A stretch of DNA of 64,000 nt from Runella sp. MFBS21 (GCF_029433105.1 NZ_JARNTW010000023.1:1-64000); one strand, 5' to 3'. Counted from the first letter of the stretch, positions 24,673-34,663 are shown. Notes: a model not told the origin generated them from the sequence alone. Numbers and translations: made by a program.

Positions 24673-26490
24673 TTATTGCTTAAAGGCTTCTACTTCAGCG
24701 CGGCGGTTTTGTTGTCTGCCTTCTTCGGTAGTATTATCGGCAGCAGGAGTTGTTTCCCCCAATCCACGTAACAATACTCGTGTAGCGCTGATTCCTTTAG
24801 ATTGCAAGTAATCAAGACATGCCTTCGCTCTTTTCTCGGACAGGCGTTGATTATAAGCATCCGAGCCTACATTGTCGGCATGTCCCGAAATCCGTAATTT
24901 ATAACTTGGATTTTTGGTCATCAAATCTGCGATATTGTTTAAGATAGTTTTGTAGGCATCTTGTAGCACGGCACTGTTGGTACCAAACAAGATTGGCTCA
25001 ATCTTAACATCTAGCAGTTTTTGCGACTCATCAATTTTCACACCTTGTTTTTTGGCCGCTTTGGCTTCCAAAAGGGCTTTCTTCTCGGCGGCTTTGATGA
25101 TTGCCTTCAACGTCTTGGCATCAGGGCAACCTTCGAATTCAGGCGTACCCGCTACATCTGGACAACGGTCTTTGGCATCTTCTACCCCGTCCGAATCAGA
25201 ATCTGGGCAGCCATTAAATTGTGCCACTCCTGCTACATCAGGACAAGCATCATCTTGGTCGGCCACTCCGTCGTTATCTCTATCAGGGCAGCCTTTAAGT
25301 TCGGCTTTACCCGCTACATCTGGACAAGCGTCGTCTTTGTCGGCCACGCCGTCATTATCCTTATCAGGACAGCCTTTGAGTTCGGCTTTACCCGCTACAT
25401 CTGGACAAGCGTCGTCTTTGTCGGGTATGCCATCATTATCCTTATCAGGGCAGCCTTTAAATTCAGCTTTACCAGCTACATCAGGGCATTCATCATCTTT
25501 GTCGGCAATGCCATCTTTATCACGGTCAGGGCAGCCTCTCAACGACGCTAACCCAGCCTCGTTTGGACAAGCATCATCTTTGTCGGCTACACCATCCCCA
25601 TCCGCATCTGGACATCCTTTAAGCGAAGCCAGACCAGCCACATCCGGGCAATCATCATCTTTATCAGCCACTCCGTCGTTGTCTTTATCAGGACAACCTT
25701 TCATCCTAACTGACCCTGGCACAGTGGGGCAAGCGTCTTTTTCGTCAGGAATCCCATCTCGGTCGGTGTCTTTTTTATCAAAGCGGTAAGTAAGCGAAAT
25801 GTTAGATAGCTTATAACGGTCGTCTCGACCAGGATTTGCCCCTTGACTGATACCGTCCAAGTAATCAGAAAAAGCAAGACGAAAGCCAGCTTCTACACCT
25901 ACCACCCAGTTTCTATTCAAATCATAACGAACCCCTATCCCAAAAGGAATGACAACATTTGTATTGGAATAATTAGCTGCTTGGTCAGCAATCGCCCCTT
26001 GCCTAAAATTGGCTGGAGTCGAGGGAGTTCCTGTAAAATCAGGCTTGGGATTGGTAAAACCTAGACCCGCTCCCGTAAACAAATAAGGTGACAATTTACG
26101 TTTGAAACGTACTTGAAATGCCGTAGAGTCATATTTAAAACGCCCTTTGCCCAAAAAGTCATATTCCACAATGGCTGACAAATCAGTAAGAGAAGAACGA
26201 GTTTTAAACCCACGAACTGCACGATCGGCAAAATTGGCGTCATTTCCAGAAAGTGTACCGAAGGTCAAAGCACCCCTTAAAGCCCAATTTCTATTGAAAT
26301 GATAACGTCCCAAAAGGCCTCCGCTAAATTTGGGTTCTTGAGAAAAGAAATCTGACTTATTTAAATCCCCTAAGTATCCCGACAATCCAAGTCCGCCACC
26401 CACTTCCCAACGTGGTTGTAGCTGTTGGGCATAAGCTGTACTGACTGTCAAGCTTAGCCATACGAAACTCTTCAGTAATGTTTTATTCAT
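24673..26490 (-). CDS. OmpA-family protein: DUF6089 barrel, eight thrombospondin-3 repeats, peptidoglycan-binding domain
   Basis: 605 residues. Signal peptide 1-21, barrel domain about 25-240 (GGGLGLSGYLGDLNKSDFF), then eight calcium-binding TSP3 repeats (about 243-445) of the type DKDNDGVADKDDACPD with the spacer VAGKAELKG, a helical linker (LKAIIKAAEKKALLEAKAAKK), and an OmpA_C domain (about 495-600) with KLRISGHADNVGSDAYNQRLSEKRA and the closing NRRAEVEAF. It should anchor the outer membrane to the wall, with the repeats acting as a Ca-stiffened periplasmic spacer. The repeats are also near-identical in DNA and could vary in number by recombination. Confidence 0.93.
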   Translation of the reverse strand: MNKTLLKSFVWLSLTVSTAYAQQLQPRWEVGGGLGLSGYLGDLNKSDFFSQEPKFSGGLLGRYHFNRNWALRGALTFGTLSGNDANFADRAVRGFKTRSSLTDLSAIVEYDFLGKGRFKYDSTAFQVRFKRKLSPYLFTGAGLGFTNPKPDFTGTPSTPANFRQGAIADQAANYSNTNVVIPFGIGVRYDLNRNWVVGVEAGFRLAFSDYLDGISQGANPGRDDRYKLSNISLTYRFDKKDTDRDGIPDEKDACPTVPGSVRMKGCPDKDNDGVADKDDDCPDVAGLASLKGCPDADGDGVADKDDACPNEAGLASLRGCPDRDKDGIADKDDECPDVAGKAEFKGCPDKDNDGIPDKDDACPDVAGKAELKGCPDKDNDGVADKDDACPDVAGKAELKGCPDRDNDGVADQDDACPDVAGVAQFNGCPDSDSDGVEDAKDRCPDVAGTPEFEGCPDAKTLKAIIKAAEKKALLEAKAAKKQGVKIDESQKLLDVKIEPILFGTNSAVLQDAYKTILNNIADLMTKNPSYKLRISGHADNVGSDAYNQRLSEKRAKACLDYLQSKGISATRVLLRGLGETTPAADNTTEEGRQQNRRAEVEAFKQ

Positions 26491-26630
26491 AAATATCCGT
26501 CGTTTTACGCCTAAAACTAACAGAAGCTAGCTAGAATACCAAAATATAATCTTGCTATCTTAATAGGTTGACCGATTAGAGTCTTTGTCGAATAAAGTCT
26601 TAAACTAATTTTTTAAGAAAATAAGAAAAA

Positions 26631-28076
26631 TCACCCTCGCGTTCTTAGCCATTCTATCAACAAACGAACTCCGTAAGCAGTGCCTGATTTCATAGTACCA
26701 AACTCAGAATCTCCAAAAGCGGTGCCTGCAATGTCTAAATGTGCCCAACTTGGGTGTTTGTCAACAAAAACCTCCAAAAACTTTGCCGCCACTATCGCTC
26801 CCGCAAAAGGTTTACCATGAAAATTTTTGACATCCGCCACATCAGACTTTAGTTCCTCTTTATAATCATCCCAAAGTGGTAATCGCCATAATTTTTCGCC
26901 AGTCTGTTGTCCACTTTGATACAAACTAGCCGCTAAGTCTTCGTTATTGGTAAACATCCCTGCGGCATGATACCCCAAGGTAGCCACGCAGCTTCCGGTA
27001 AGGGTTGCCAAATCAATAAGTACTTCAAGTTGAAAGTTTTTGAGAATATAACTCAAGCCATCTGCTAAAATAAGGCGTCCTTCAGCATCTGTATCTATGA
27101 CTTCGATGGTTTTTCCCGAAAAACTCCCTATCACATCTCCAGGCTTCAAAGCCAAACCATCGATTGAGTTTTCGGTAGAAGGAATCACTCCAATCAAGTG
27201 CACAGGCAGTTGAAGTTTAGCGGCCAATTCGACCGTCCCAAGCACAGCTGCAGCCCCTCCCATATCAGATTTCATGTAGTGCATGTTGGTCGACTGCTTG
27301 AGCGACACGCCTCCAGTATCAAACGTGACACCTTTTCCCACCAACCCTACTTTTTGGGTTGCTTCTGGGTGTTTGTACTCCAATACAATAAATCTCGGGG
27401 GATTTTTGCTCCCTTCACCAACCGCTAGCAATGCATGTAAACCCATTTGAGCGCATTCGAGTTCATTGTAAACGTTGACCAAATAGCCATATTTAGTACC
27501 CGAATCTAATGCCCAATCGCCCAAGCTCTCTGGAGATTTTTTGTTAGAGGGCGCATTCATCAAGTCCATGATTCTTATCTGTGTCCAGGCCGTAGCTTCT
27601 CCCCTAAAAGCGTGTTGCTTGGCTAGTTCAGTATTAGCCTCTTCTACTACGATTTGTAAAGAAGTATTTTTGCCAAAGAAAGTGGGTTGCATCCCCTCTG
27701 TTTTATACAAACCTAAATCATAATCTCCCAACACTACTCCATTGACAATGGCACTTATCCATTCGGTTTCGATTCCACCCAGCGTAAGATTCAGGGCTAC
27801 CGTATCTGGTAAATCTTTTTTTTGTTTATAAAAAAATGAACGAAGTACCTTGATATAATCGCTTTCTTTGGGAGATTTGCCAAGCCCAAGGAAGAAAACT
27901 TTCTGGTTTGCTTGGTAAAAAAGTTGCGTTTGTTTGGCCTCTGCTTTAAAGTCTTGTACCAAAAAATCGGCAAACGGAAATGATTGTATGCGCTCAATGA
28001 GGGTATCGTCTTGCCGAAACAAATAGATGACTGTCTGAGCCGTATTTGAATTTTGATAAATTACTTCTACTTTCAT
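26631..28076 (-). CDS. pepA: Leucyl aminopeptidase (M17 family)
   Basis: 481 residues, cytoplasmic; removes N-terminal residues from peptides with two divalent metals. The catalytic domain shows VGLVGKGVTFDTGGVSLK (Lys and Asp ligands), MKSDMGGAAAVLG, and the family signature DTDAEGRLILADGLSY (Asp, Glu ligands, catalytic Arg). The C-terminal end WAHLDIAGTAFGDSEFGTMKSGTAYGVRLLIEWL is typical. The N-terminal domain is diverged as usual. It lies alone, with about 60 bases to the neighbour upstream. Confidence 0.93.
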   Translation of the reverse strand: MKVEVIYQNSNTAQTVIYLFRQDDTLIERIQSFPFADFLVQDFKAEAKQTQLFYQANQKVFFLGLGKSPKESDYIKVLRSFFYKQKKDLPDTVALNLTLGGIETEWISAIVNGVVLGDYDLGLYKTEGMQPTFFGKNTSLQIVVEEANTELAKQHAFRGEATAWTQIRIMDLMNAPSNKKSPESLGDWALDSGTKYGYLVNVYNELECAQMGLHALLAVGEGSKNPPRFIVLEYKHPEATQKVGLVGKGVTFDTGGVSLKQSTNMHYMKSDMGGAAAVLGTVELAAKLQLPVHLIGVIPSTENSIDGLALKPGDVIGSFSGKTIEVIDTDAEGRLILADGLSYILKNFQLEVLIDLATLTGSCVATLGYHAAGMFTNNEDLAASLYQSGQQTGEKLWRLPLWDDYKEELKSDVADVKNFHGKPFAGAIVAAKFLEVFVDKHPSWAHLDIAGTAFGDSEFGTMKSGTAYGVRLLIEWLRTRG

Positions 28077-28135
28077 TTATGACAAAAGGTAATAACTTCT
28101 TTTCTTCGATTTAACTTGAAAATGTACTCAATTCC

Positions 28136-28828
28136 TTAGCTATAACGATCGTTACGCCAAGGATATGCGGTATTGGAATATCCTCTTTCTTCCCAAAAAC
28201 CCCGTTTATTTTTAGACAAAAACTCAATTCTTTTAATCCATTTGGAGCCTTTCCAAGCATACAGCTGCGGTGTAATCATCCTGACTGGCCCGCCATGTTC
28301 TTTAGGAAGTGGCTCGCCATATACAGTATGAGCCAGCAATACATCAGGTTTGAGCGCTTCTTCGAGCGACACATTGGTGGTGTAGGTATCGTATCCATAG
28401 CACATCAAATGTGTAGCAGTTTCTTTGGGCTGTACTAGGGCCGCAATGTCCATCAAACGCACCCCTACCCACGACATATCCAGTTTTGACCAAGTGGTTA
28501 CACAATGGAAATCAGATACATCTTCGGTTTGGGGGAGTGACATAAAATCATCCCATGTCAAAACCATTGGATGTTCTACTTCGCCATCAATATAAAGTCG
28601 CCAGCGGTCAAGCGTCACATTGGGTTGATAGCCCAAATCCAGCACTGGCCATTTGGTAGTGACGGTCTGTCCTACTGGTACTTGAGGCATACCATGCCGA
28701 TTGGTTTCGCCATGCCCTTGAGGACGTGCATCGGCAATTGAAGGCGTTTTCCTGATTTTTTCCTCAAAGCGCTCCTTAAGCTTCATCCGCGCTTCGACGA
28801 TGCGGTCAAGTTTGCTATTTTCTTCCAT
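28136..28828 (-). CDS. Sulfite-oxidase-like molybdopterin oxidoreductase
   Basis: About 230 residues from the ATG at 28828; an in-frame TTG lies seven codons upstream. The molybdopterin domain is recognisable: LYIDGEVEHPMVLTWDDFMSLPQ, then DFHCVTTWSKLDMSWVGV with the Mo-ligand Cys, LMCYGYDTYTTNVSLEEAL, and HGGPVRMITPQLYAWKGSKWIKRIEFL. No signal peptide or heme domain, so it is the short cytoplasmic type of sulfite oxidase/YedY family; the electron partner and substrate are unknown. It follows the copper operon by 35 bases on the same strand and may be read through from it. Confidence 0.86.
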   Translation of the reverse strand: MEENSKLDRIVEARMKLKERFEEKIRKTPSIADARPQGHGETNRHGMPQVPVGQTVTTKWPVLDLGYQPNVTLDRWRLYIDGEVEHPMVLTWDDFMSLPQTEDVSDFHCVTTWSKLDMSWVGVRLMDIAALVQPKETATHLMCYGYDTYTTNVSLEEALKPDVLLAHTVYGEPLPKEHGGPVRMITPQLYAWKGSKWIKRIEFLSKNKRGFWEERGYSNTAYPWRNDRYS

Positions 28829-28863
28829 GGTGCACAAAGTTAGATACAAATCTCTTGATTATA

Positions 28864-31122
28864 TTAATAATTGACAGACAAGCCAATACCAAATCCCATA
28901 TCACTATCATAATGGCCACGAATACCCCAATTTTTATGAACAATGTATCTCAATTCCCCCATATACTCAAAATCTGTATTGACCATAAACCCAGCTCTAA
29001 TTCTTCGGGAAATCGGAATATCTTCACGCATTAGCTGCAAACGCACAATACCATCATTGTAAACTTCTGCCTGAAAATTGACCAACATAGGCAACGTATA
29101 CATAAATCCCAAACTAATAGCGCTTCGATTGTCTTTTTTATTGACCTGTCCAAACAAATTCTTTTCATGGCCGTCCATTCCCATTTTGCGATAACGCCAA
29201 TCAAAACCAATAAACGGCATCAGCCATTGCGTTTTACCGATGTATCTTCCTAAATGGGTCTCGGTTTCGTAGCCGTGCATATCGTTATAGCCCAATCGCC
29301 ATTCTACTCCTAAACTCCATCTTGCATTTTGCAGCATGGCATCTCCATCATTTCCATTGGTAGCAAAGTCGTTTTGAGCCATCAGATGTACCATATTGCT
29401 TTCTTTTTGCAACATTTTGTAGGCTTTATTTTTATCAGGCAGATATGGATTGCTATAGTCGTCTACAGCAAATACGCGGTTCATTCCTGCCATCATATGA
29501 TAAAGGATATGACAATGAAAAAACCAATCTCCTTCTTCGTTGGCCAGAAATTCGATGGTATCTGTTTCCATAGGCATGATGTCGATTATATTTTTGAGCG
29601 GAGCGTTTTTCCCTTGGCCATTTATCAGTCTAAAATCAAACCCATGCAAGTGGATAGGATGCCGCATCATCGAATTGTTGTAGAGTACAATGCGAAGTAC
29701 TTCTCCTTTCTTTACGGGGATTTTATCGGCTTCTGAAAGTATCTTATTGTCCATACTCCAAACATAGCGATTCATATTTCCAGTAAGGGTAAAAGACAAT
29801 TCCCTCACTTGGGCTTTGGCGGGAAGTGTGGTTGTAGATGGCGATTTCAGCATGGCATAGTTTAAGGTGACAATATTGCCCAAAGCATTTGCATTGTAGC
29901 GATTTGAGTTATCTTTCATATGGATGCTATGGTCTTCATTTTTTGATGCTACTCCAGTAATTTCGGGATACATGACCACATTCATATCCATTTTATTGAG
30001 AGTCATCTTCATTCCCATATCGTCTAGGTTTCCATTCATTTTCATCATGCTATTCATCATCTTCATTCCCTCGAAATATTTCAGACGTGGAAGCGGAGAA
30101 ATAAGTTGCTTGATACCATTACCGATAAAAATGCTTGCAGATTGTGTACGGTCTTCGGTCGTTGCCAAAAATTCATAAAAAAGCCCTTCTTTCGGAATAG
30201 TGACTATCACATCGTAAGTTTCGGATACAGCAATGATTAATCTATCAACCTCTACAGGTTCTACATCATTGCCATCACTAGCGACTACGGTCATTTTACC
30301 TCCTGCATACCGAAGCCAGAAATAAGAAGAAGCACCGCCGTTGGAGATACGTAGCCTCACCTTATCTCCTGCTTTTAAGGGTTTTGCATCAATACTTGTC
30401 AAATCTTGAGAAGTACTGCCATTAATCATCACTTTGTCATAATAGACATCGCTCACATCCATTGCCAACATCCGCTTCCATTCGTTGGTAAGCTTGGTAC
30501 TGAAATGCCCCTCTTTCAAAGATTCAGTATAAGATTGCACGGCATTTTTTTTGATAGCGGCCCAGTCATTCGCATAGCGTAGCATTCGCTGTATGTTTTC
30601 AGGTCTATAGTTTGTCCATTCACTCAGCATCACAGCCATAGTCGGTAAGTCGTCGATACCCTTTCTAAAAGTTTTGTCTGCTTTCCTTTTGTTCATCACA
30701 AAACTCCCGTACATCCCAATCTGCTCCTGTAATCCCGAATGTGAATGATACCAATGCGTACCGTTTTGAATAATCGGGAATCTGTACACATGAGTTTCTC
30801 CAGGATTAATAGGCATTTGGGTCAGGTGAGGTACACCATCTTCTTTATTTGACAAAAACACCCCATGCCAATGCAAAGAAGTGCTTTCTTTCAAAAGATT
30901 ATGCACCACTATTTCGGCAGTATCTCCTTCCGTAAATTCAAGAGTTGGCATGGGTATTTGCCCATTTACAGCGATAGCTCTTTTTTCTTTTCCAGCATAG
31001 TTGACAACGGTATCTTTTACATACAGGTCATACCTAACTGTGGTCTGGGCATGTAAAGAAGTGACAAGTAACAACCCTGCTACCTGCCACATCATAAATT
31101 TTAAGATTTTTATTTTGTTCAT
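28864..31122 (-). CDS. copA: Multicopper oxidase fused to a CopB-like barrel domain (copper resistance)
   Basis: 752 residues. Signal peptide (to about 25), then three cupredoxin domains with the copper ligands SLHWHGVF (84-86), HWYHSHSG (123-130), HPIHLHGFDF and HCHILYHMMAGMNRVF. A Met-rich segment (about 348-378, MKMMNSMMKMNGNLDDMGMK) fits Cu(I) capture. After the oxidase ends, about 600-752 forms a CopB-like outer-membrane barrel (WSLGVEWRLGYNDMHGYETE, GYLRYI-like strands, IGLSVNY end). It should oxidise Cu(I) to Cu(II) outside the cytoplasm. The CopA-CopB fusion is known in Bacteroidota. Confidence 0.91.
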   Translation of the reverse strand: MNKIKILKFMMWQVAGLLLVTSLHAQTTVRYDLYVKDTVVNYAGKEKRAIAVNGQIPMPTLEFTEGDTAEIVVHNLLKESTSLHWHGVFLSNKEDGVPHLTQMPINPGETHVYRFPIIQNGTHWYHSHSGLQEQIGMYGSFVMNKRKADKTFRKGIDDLPTMAVMLSEWTNYRPENIQRMLRYANDWAAIKKNAVQSYTESLKEGHFSTKLTNEWKRMLAMDVSDVYYDKVMINGSTSQDLTSIDAKPLKAGDKVRLRISNGGASSYFWLRYAGGKMTVVASDGNDVEPVEVDRLIIAVSETYDVIVTIPKEGLFYEFLATTEDRTQSASIFIGNGIKQLISPLPRLKYFEGMKMMNSMMKMNGNLDDMGMKMTLNKMDMNVVMYPEITGVASKNEDHSIHMKDNSNRYNANALGNIVTLNYAMLKSPSTTTLPAKAQVRELSFTLTGNMNRYVWSMDNKILSEADKIPVKKGEVLRIVLYNNSMMRHPIHLHGFDFRLINGQGKNAPLKNIIDIMPMETDTIEFLANEEGDWFFHCHILYHMMAGMNRVFAVDDYSNPYLPDKNKAYKMLQKESNMVHLMAQNDFATNGNDGDAMLQNARWSLGVEWRLGYNDMHGYETETHLGRYIGKTQWLMPFIGFDWRYRKMGMDGHEKNLFGQVNKKDNRSAISLGFMYTLPMLVNFQAEVYNDGIVRLQLMREDIPISRRIRAGFMVNTDFEYMGELRYIVHKNWGIRGHYDSDMGFGIGLSVNY

Positions 31123-31152
31123 CTTTTGTCAGCTTAGCAATGCACTATAGCA

Positions 31153-33267
31153 TCAAGATTTATTTAGTTTCAGTAAACTAGCGTTGATGGCTACTACAAT
31201 AGTACTTGCACTCATCAGGATGGCCCCCACGGCGGGACTTAGCACAAATTTTGGATAGAAAATTCCTGCTGAAAGAGGTATGGCTATCACATTATAGCCC
31301 ACCGCCCAAACGATATTTTGTATCATTTTGCGATACGTTCTTTTTCCAAAATCAATCAACTTCACCACATCTTTCGGGTCACTGTTGGCTAAGATAATGT
31401 CAGCCGTTTCGGCGGCTACGTCTGTACCCGATCCCACAGCAATACCCACATCGGCCTGAGCCAAAGCAGGGGCGTCGTTTACACCATCACCCGTCATTGC
31501 CACAATTTCGCCTTTATCCTGTAGTTCTTTTATTTTTTCTAGTTTGTTGTGTGGCAATACATTAGCCCAATAACCGTCCATATCTAGCTGCTTGGCAATG
31601 GCAGCCGCTACCTTTTCATTGTCACCTGTCAGCAAATAAGATTTAATATTCATTTGTTTTAAGGCATCGATAGCCTCTTTGGAGCTTTCTCTCAGGCTAT
31701 CTGCCAAAGAAATGATTCCCACAGGTTTGTTATCAATCAACACGAAATTGACTGTTTCTGTATTTTGATCAATGTCACTAGGAATCTCTGGTAGTGTTAG
31801 ATTATTTTGGTTAAAATAATTAGGCCCTACAGCTATCACCTCCTTACCCTTAACGGTGCCTTTTACACCTACTCCTTGGATATATTGGAAGTTTTGAGAT
31901 ACCCAAAGCTCCAAATTGAGTTCCTTTAATCGTTTCAATACACCTTTCGCAATATGGTGTTCGGAGTTTTGTTGTACAGCAGCTGCGTACTGAAGAATTT
32001 CATTTGCAGAAAAAGTATTAGTAAGTGGTATTATTCTCTCCACAGCATGCGACCCTTTGGTAAGAGTACCTGTTTTATCAAAAATGATAATAGATAAATT
32101 TCGGGTTATTTCAAATGCTGTACGGTTTCGGATTAGTAATCCGCTGGTAGCCGATAAGGTAGTAGAAATCGCTACTACCAATGGAATAGCAACACCCAAA
32201 GCGTGTGGACAGGCTGTCACCATTACCGTCACCATCCGTTCTAGTGCAAAAGCCAAATCCCCCTTGCTTACAAACCAGTATCCAAATGTGCTTACCCCCA
32301 CACCAATGGCTATAAACGTCAGCCATTTAGCTACTTTATCGGCTAAGTTTTGGGTATTAGACTTAGCAGTCTGCGCCATTTGAACCAAATCAATGACTTT
32401 GTTGAGATAACTATCTTTACCAACTCCTGTTGTTTTTATCTGTAATGCGCCATCACCGTTTACAGCTCCTGCTATAACTTTAGTATTCACTTCTTTTTTA
32501 ACAGGGACGCTTTCGCCAGTAAGCATACTCTCATTTACATAAGAGCTACCTTCAGTTACGATGCCATCAGCGGGAATTTTTTCGCCAGGTTTGATGACAA
32601 CGATTTCATCATTTTTCAATTCATCCAGTTTGATTTCCACCTGCTCACCATGCCTCCAAACAGTCACTTTGTTGGGCAACAGGGCTACGAGTGATTGTAA
32701 AGCCTTGGAGGCCGCCATTTGCGAACGCATTTCTAGCCAATGCCCCAGCAGCATAATCACAATCAGAGTAGCTAATTCCCAAAAGAAATCCATACCTTTT
32801 AGGCCAAGTGCTACCGCAACTGAGTATACATAAGCAACTGAAATAGCAATGGCTACCAATGTCATCATTCCGATGGCCTTGGCTTTGATTTCACCTACCA
32901 TTCCTTTTAAAAATGGCATACCTCCATAAATGTAAATGACGGTACCTAATCCCAATAGCACATAATTATCGCCAGGAAATGTAAAACTAAAGCCTAGCCA
33001 ATGCTGTATCATATGAGAAAGCAGCAGGATAGGAATCGTAATTATGAGACTCACCCAAAATCTTTTCAGAAAATCGTTTGTATGATGCCCCTCGTGCTTG
33101 TTATAATCCTTGGTGTGATGTTCATGCGAATGATGATGGTCGTGTTCGTGAGCATGGGTATGTTGTTGAGGGCTGCCCATCGGAACCAACGACATACCAC
33201 AGAGTGGGCATTTGCCCGGTTCGTCCTTCAGCACTTGAGGGTGCATAGGACATGTATATTTTACCAT
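31153..33267 (-). CDS. copB: Copper-exporting P1B-type ATPase (CPH type)
   Basis: 704 residues, inner membrane. The N-terminus has a heavy-metal-binding domain (YTCPMHPQVLKDEPGKCPLCGM, 4-25) and a His-rich tail (about 36-62). ATPase motifs: TGES (250-253), membrane metal site CPH (353-355), phosphorylation site DKTGTLTKG (397-405), GDGVNDAPAL near the C-terminus. CPH rather than CPC places it in the CopB-like group exporting Cu(II) or Cu(I). It lies 30 bases before the multicopper oxidase and belongs to the same operon. Confidence 0.93.
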   Translation of the reverse strand: MVKYTCPMHPQVLKDEPGKCPLCGMSLVPMGSPQQHTHAHEHDHHHSHEHHTKDYNKHEGHHTNDFLKRFWVSLIITIPILLLSHMIQHWLGFSFTFPGDNYVLLGLGTVIYIYGGMPFLKGMVGEIKAKAIGMMTLVAIAISVAYVYSVAVALGLKGMDFFWELATLIVIMLLGHWLEMRSQMAASKALQSLVALLPNKVTVWRHGEQVEIKLDELKNDEIVVIKPGEKIPADGIVTEGSSYVNESMLTGESVPVKKEVNTKVIAGAVNGDGALQIKTTGVGKDSYLNKVIDLVQMAQTAKSNTQNLADKVAKWLTFIAIGVGVSTFGYWFVSKGDLAFALERMVTVMVTACPHALGVAIPLVVAISTTLSATSGLLIRNRTAFEITRNLSIIIFDKTGTLTKGSHAVERIIPLTNTFSANEILQYAAAVQQNSEHHIAKGVLKRLKELNLELWVSQNFQYIQGVGVKGTVKGKEVIAVGPNYFNQNNLTLPEIPSDIDQNTETVNFVLIDNKPVGIISLADSLRESSKEAIDALKQMNIKSYLLTGDNEKVAAAIAKQLDMDGYWANVLPHNKLEKIKELQDKGEIVAMTGDGVNDAPALAQADVGIAVGSGTDVAAETADIILANSDPKDVVKLIDFGKRTYRKMIQNIVWAVGYNVIAIPLSAGIFYPKFVLSPAVGAILMSASTIVVAINASLLKLNKS

Positions 33268-33301
33268 GATTTGAGTATTTTGAAAAATTAAGAATCACCT
33301 A

Positions 33302-34177
33302 TTAATTCAAGGTCTCCACTGTGTTTCCGCAAGTCAACATTTGAGAGCCGTAATACGGGTTTTTAATCGTATTTTCTTTGCTTAGCCAATTGGCACCTTT
33401 GCCATTGTTATACATCGGGCAATGTTGGTAATAGATACTGGCGTCTTGTTTTGATACTTTTCCAAGCTCATACATACCCGTTGAAAGCAAAGCAAAAGCT
33501 TCTCGTTGTTTTGAAATATTTTTTGATTTTGAGATACCTTCTGCATTGGCGGTTAAATCTTTCTTTATTTTCATCCAAACGGTATGCTCTTCTGTAGAAA
33601 GTTTACCCATTTCAACCGCTTTGAGTGCATTGGACAAATCCCTGGCTTTAGCAGCAGCCATGTCAGCATCGGTTTTTACCAAAGCATCTTTTAGTGAAAA
33701 ATAGTGCTCAAAAATGGCTTTTAGTTCTGATATATTCTGAGTTGGCTCATTTACGGATGGAGCCATATTGTCACTATGATGATGATGCTCACTTTTCATG
33801 CTCATCCCTGACACATTGTTTTTGTCATTGGGTTTCAAAGTTCTTTCATATCGACAACAGTCACCTAGTTTTGCATATACATCATCGGGTGCCAAAAACT
33901 TTTCATTATCATAGCCTGCCAGGGCAATACGTTTCAGGATATCATTTAGGGTTGTTTTCTTATTATCATACATAATAGCCGCCATTTGAGTATCCTTATT
34001 CCAATCTACTTGGGCTGTCTTTTTGACATTTCCTGCTTGTTCAATGGCGTTTTTACACGTCTCGCAGTTCCCCAAAATTTTTATAGTTTCTGTTGTCAGA
34101 TTTTTGATTTGAGCAAAACTATTTGCTGTTGATAGCAATACAGAGATTACCATCAATACTCTTGATATTGAGTTCAT
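33302..34177 (-). CDS. Secreted HMA-like plus DUF3347 copper-handling protein
   Basis: 291 residues with a signal peptide (ending NSFA). An HMA-like domain (about 28-100) carries GNCETCKNAIEQA with the CxxC metal site and ends at AGYDNEKF. A His-rich linker follows (HHHHSDNM, about 134). The C-terminal DUF3347 domain (about 150-285) includes YFSLKDALVKTDADMAAAKA and ends in YYQHCPMYNNGKGANWLSKENTIKNPYYGSQMLTCG, like the periplasmic copper-binding modules of CusB-type adaptors. A periplasmic copper chaperone role is inferred. Same operon as the copper ATPase (34 bases). Confidence 0.86.
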   Translation of the reverse strand: MNSISRVLMVISVLLSTANSFAQIKNLTTETIKILGNCETCKNAIEQAGNVKKTAQVDWNKDTQMAAIMYDNKKTTLNDILKRIALAGYDNEKFLAPDDVYAKLGDCCRYERTLKPNDKNNVSGMSMKSEHHHHSDNMAPSVNEPTQNISELKAIFEHYFSLKDALVKTDADMAAAKARDLSNALKAVEMGKLSTEEHTVWMKIKKDLTANAEGISKSKNISKQREAFALLSTGMYELGKVSKQDASIYYQHCPMYNNGKGANWLSKENTIKNPYYGSQMLTCGNTVETLN

Positions 34178-34270
34178 TTGTTGTTTTTTTGATAAATGAT
34201 ATAAAATAACCTCTTTAAAAGCGACTATTCGCTTTCGACAAGACCCATGTATGGCTATTAGGTCTGCTTT

Positions 34271-34663
34271 TTAGCTTATTTTAGGAGGCGACCAAATCAA
34301 ATAAAAGCCCGAAGAAATGTGGGCAAGAGCGAAATAATACTTTTGATTTTGGCCTTTGACAAATGCTAGATTTGGTTCTATCTCGACAAAAGACGGCAAA
34401 CTTACTATGTGATAATTGTAACCCGCACATCTACAAAGTTGCCCTTTGCATCTACCGTTACATCCCCCACAGTTCTTATGTTTTTTACAAGAATGAGTTT
34501 TACAACCGTCTTTTTTGTGCGATTTTTCAGAATGAGTATTTGAGTGATCTACATTTTGGGTGGCAGTGGTGTTCATGCCGCAAGCGTAACTTCTACTTGG
34601 CACCAACAACGACACCAAGCATATCATGATTACCAAAGCAATATGTATTCTCAAATTTTTCAC
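34271..34663 (-). CDS. Small secreted Cys/His-rich protein of the copper operon
   Basis: 130 residues from a GTG start, signal peptide to about residue 26 (SRSYA). The mature N-terminal half is full of His and Cys (NTHSEKSHKKDGCKTHSCKK, then HKNCGGCNGRCKGQLCRC), a clear metal-binding composition. The C-terminal half is hydrophobic and aromatic (YYFALAHISSGFYLIWSP). First gene of the copper-resistance operon. Short Cys-rich leaders are common there. No exact family is recognised. Confidence 0.68.
   Translation of the reverse strand: MKNLRIHIALVIMICLVSLLVPSRSYACGMNTTATQNVDHSNTHSEKSHKKDGCKTHSCKKHKNCGGCNGRCKGQLCRCAGYNYHIVSLPSFVEIEPNLAFVKGQNQKYYFALAHISSGFYLIWSPPKIS

Noticed and set aside
24977-25789. 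Long plus-strand frame opposite the OmpA gene, Ser/Gly/Pro-rich
   Set aside because: It is the antisense shadow of the TSP3 repeat region; repetitive composition follows directly from the repeats.
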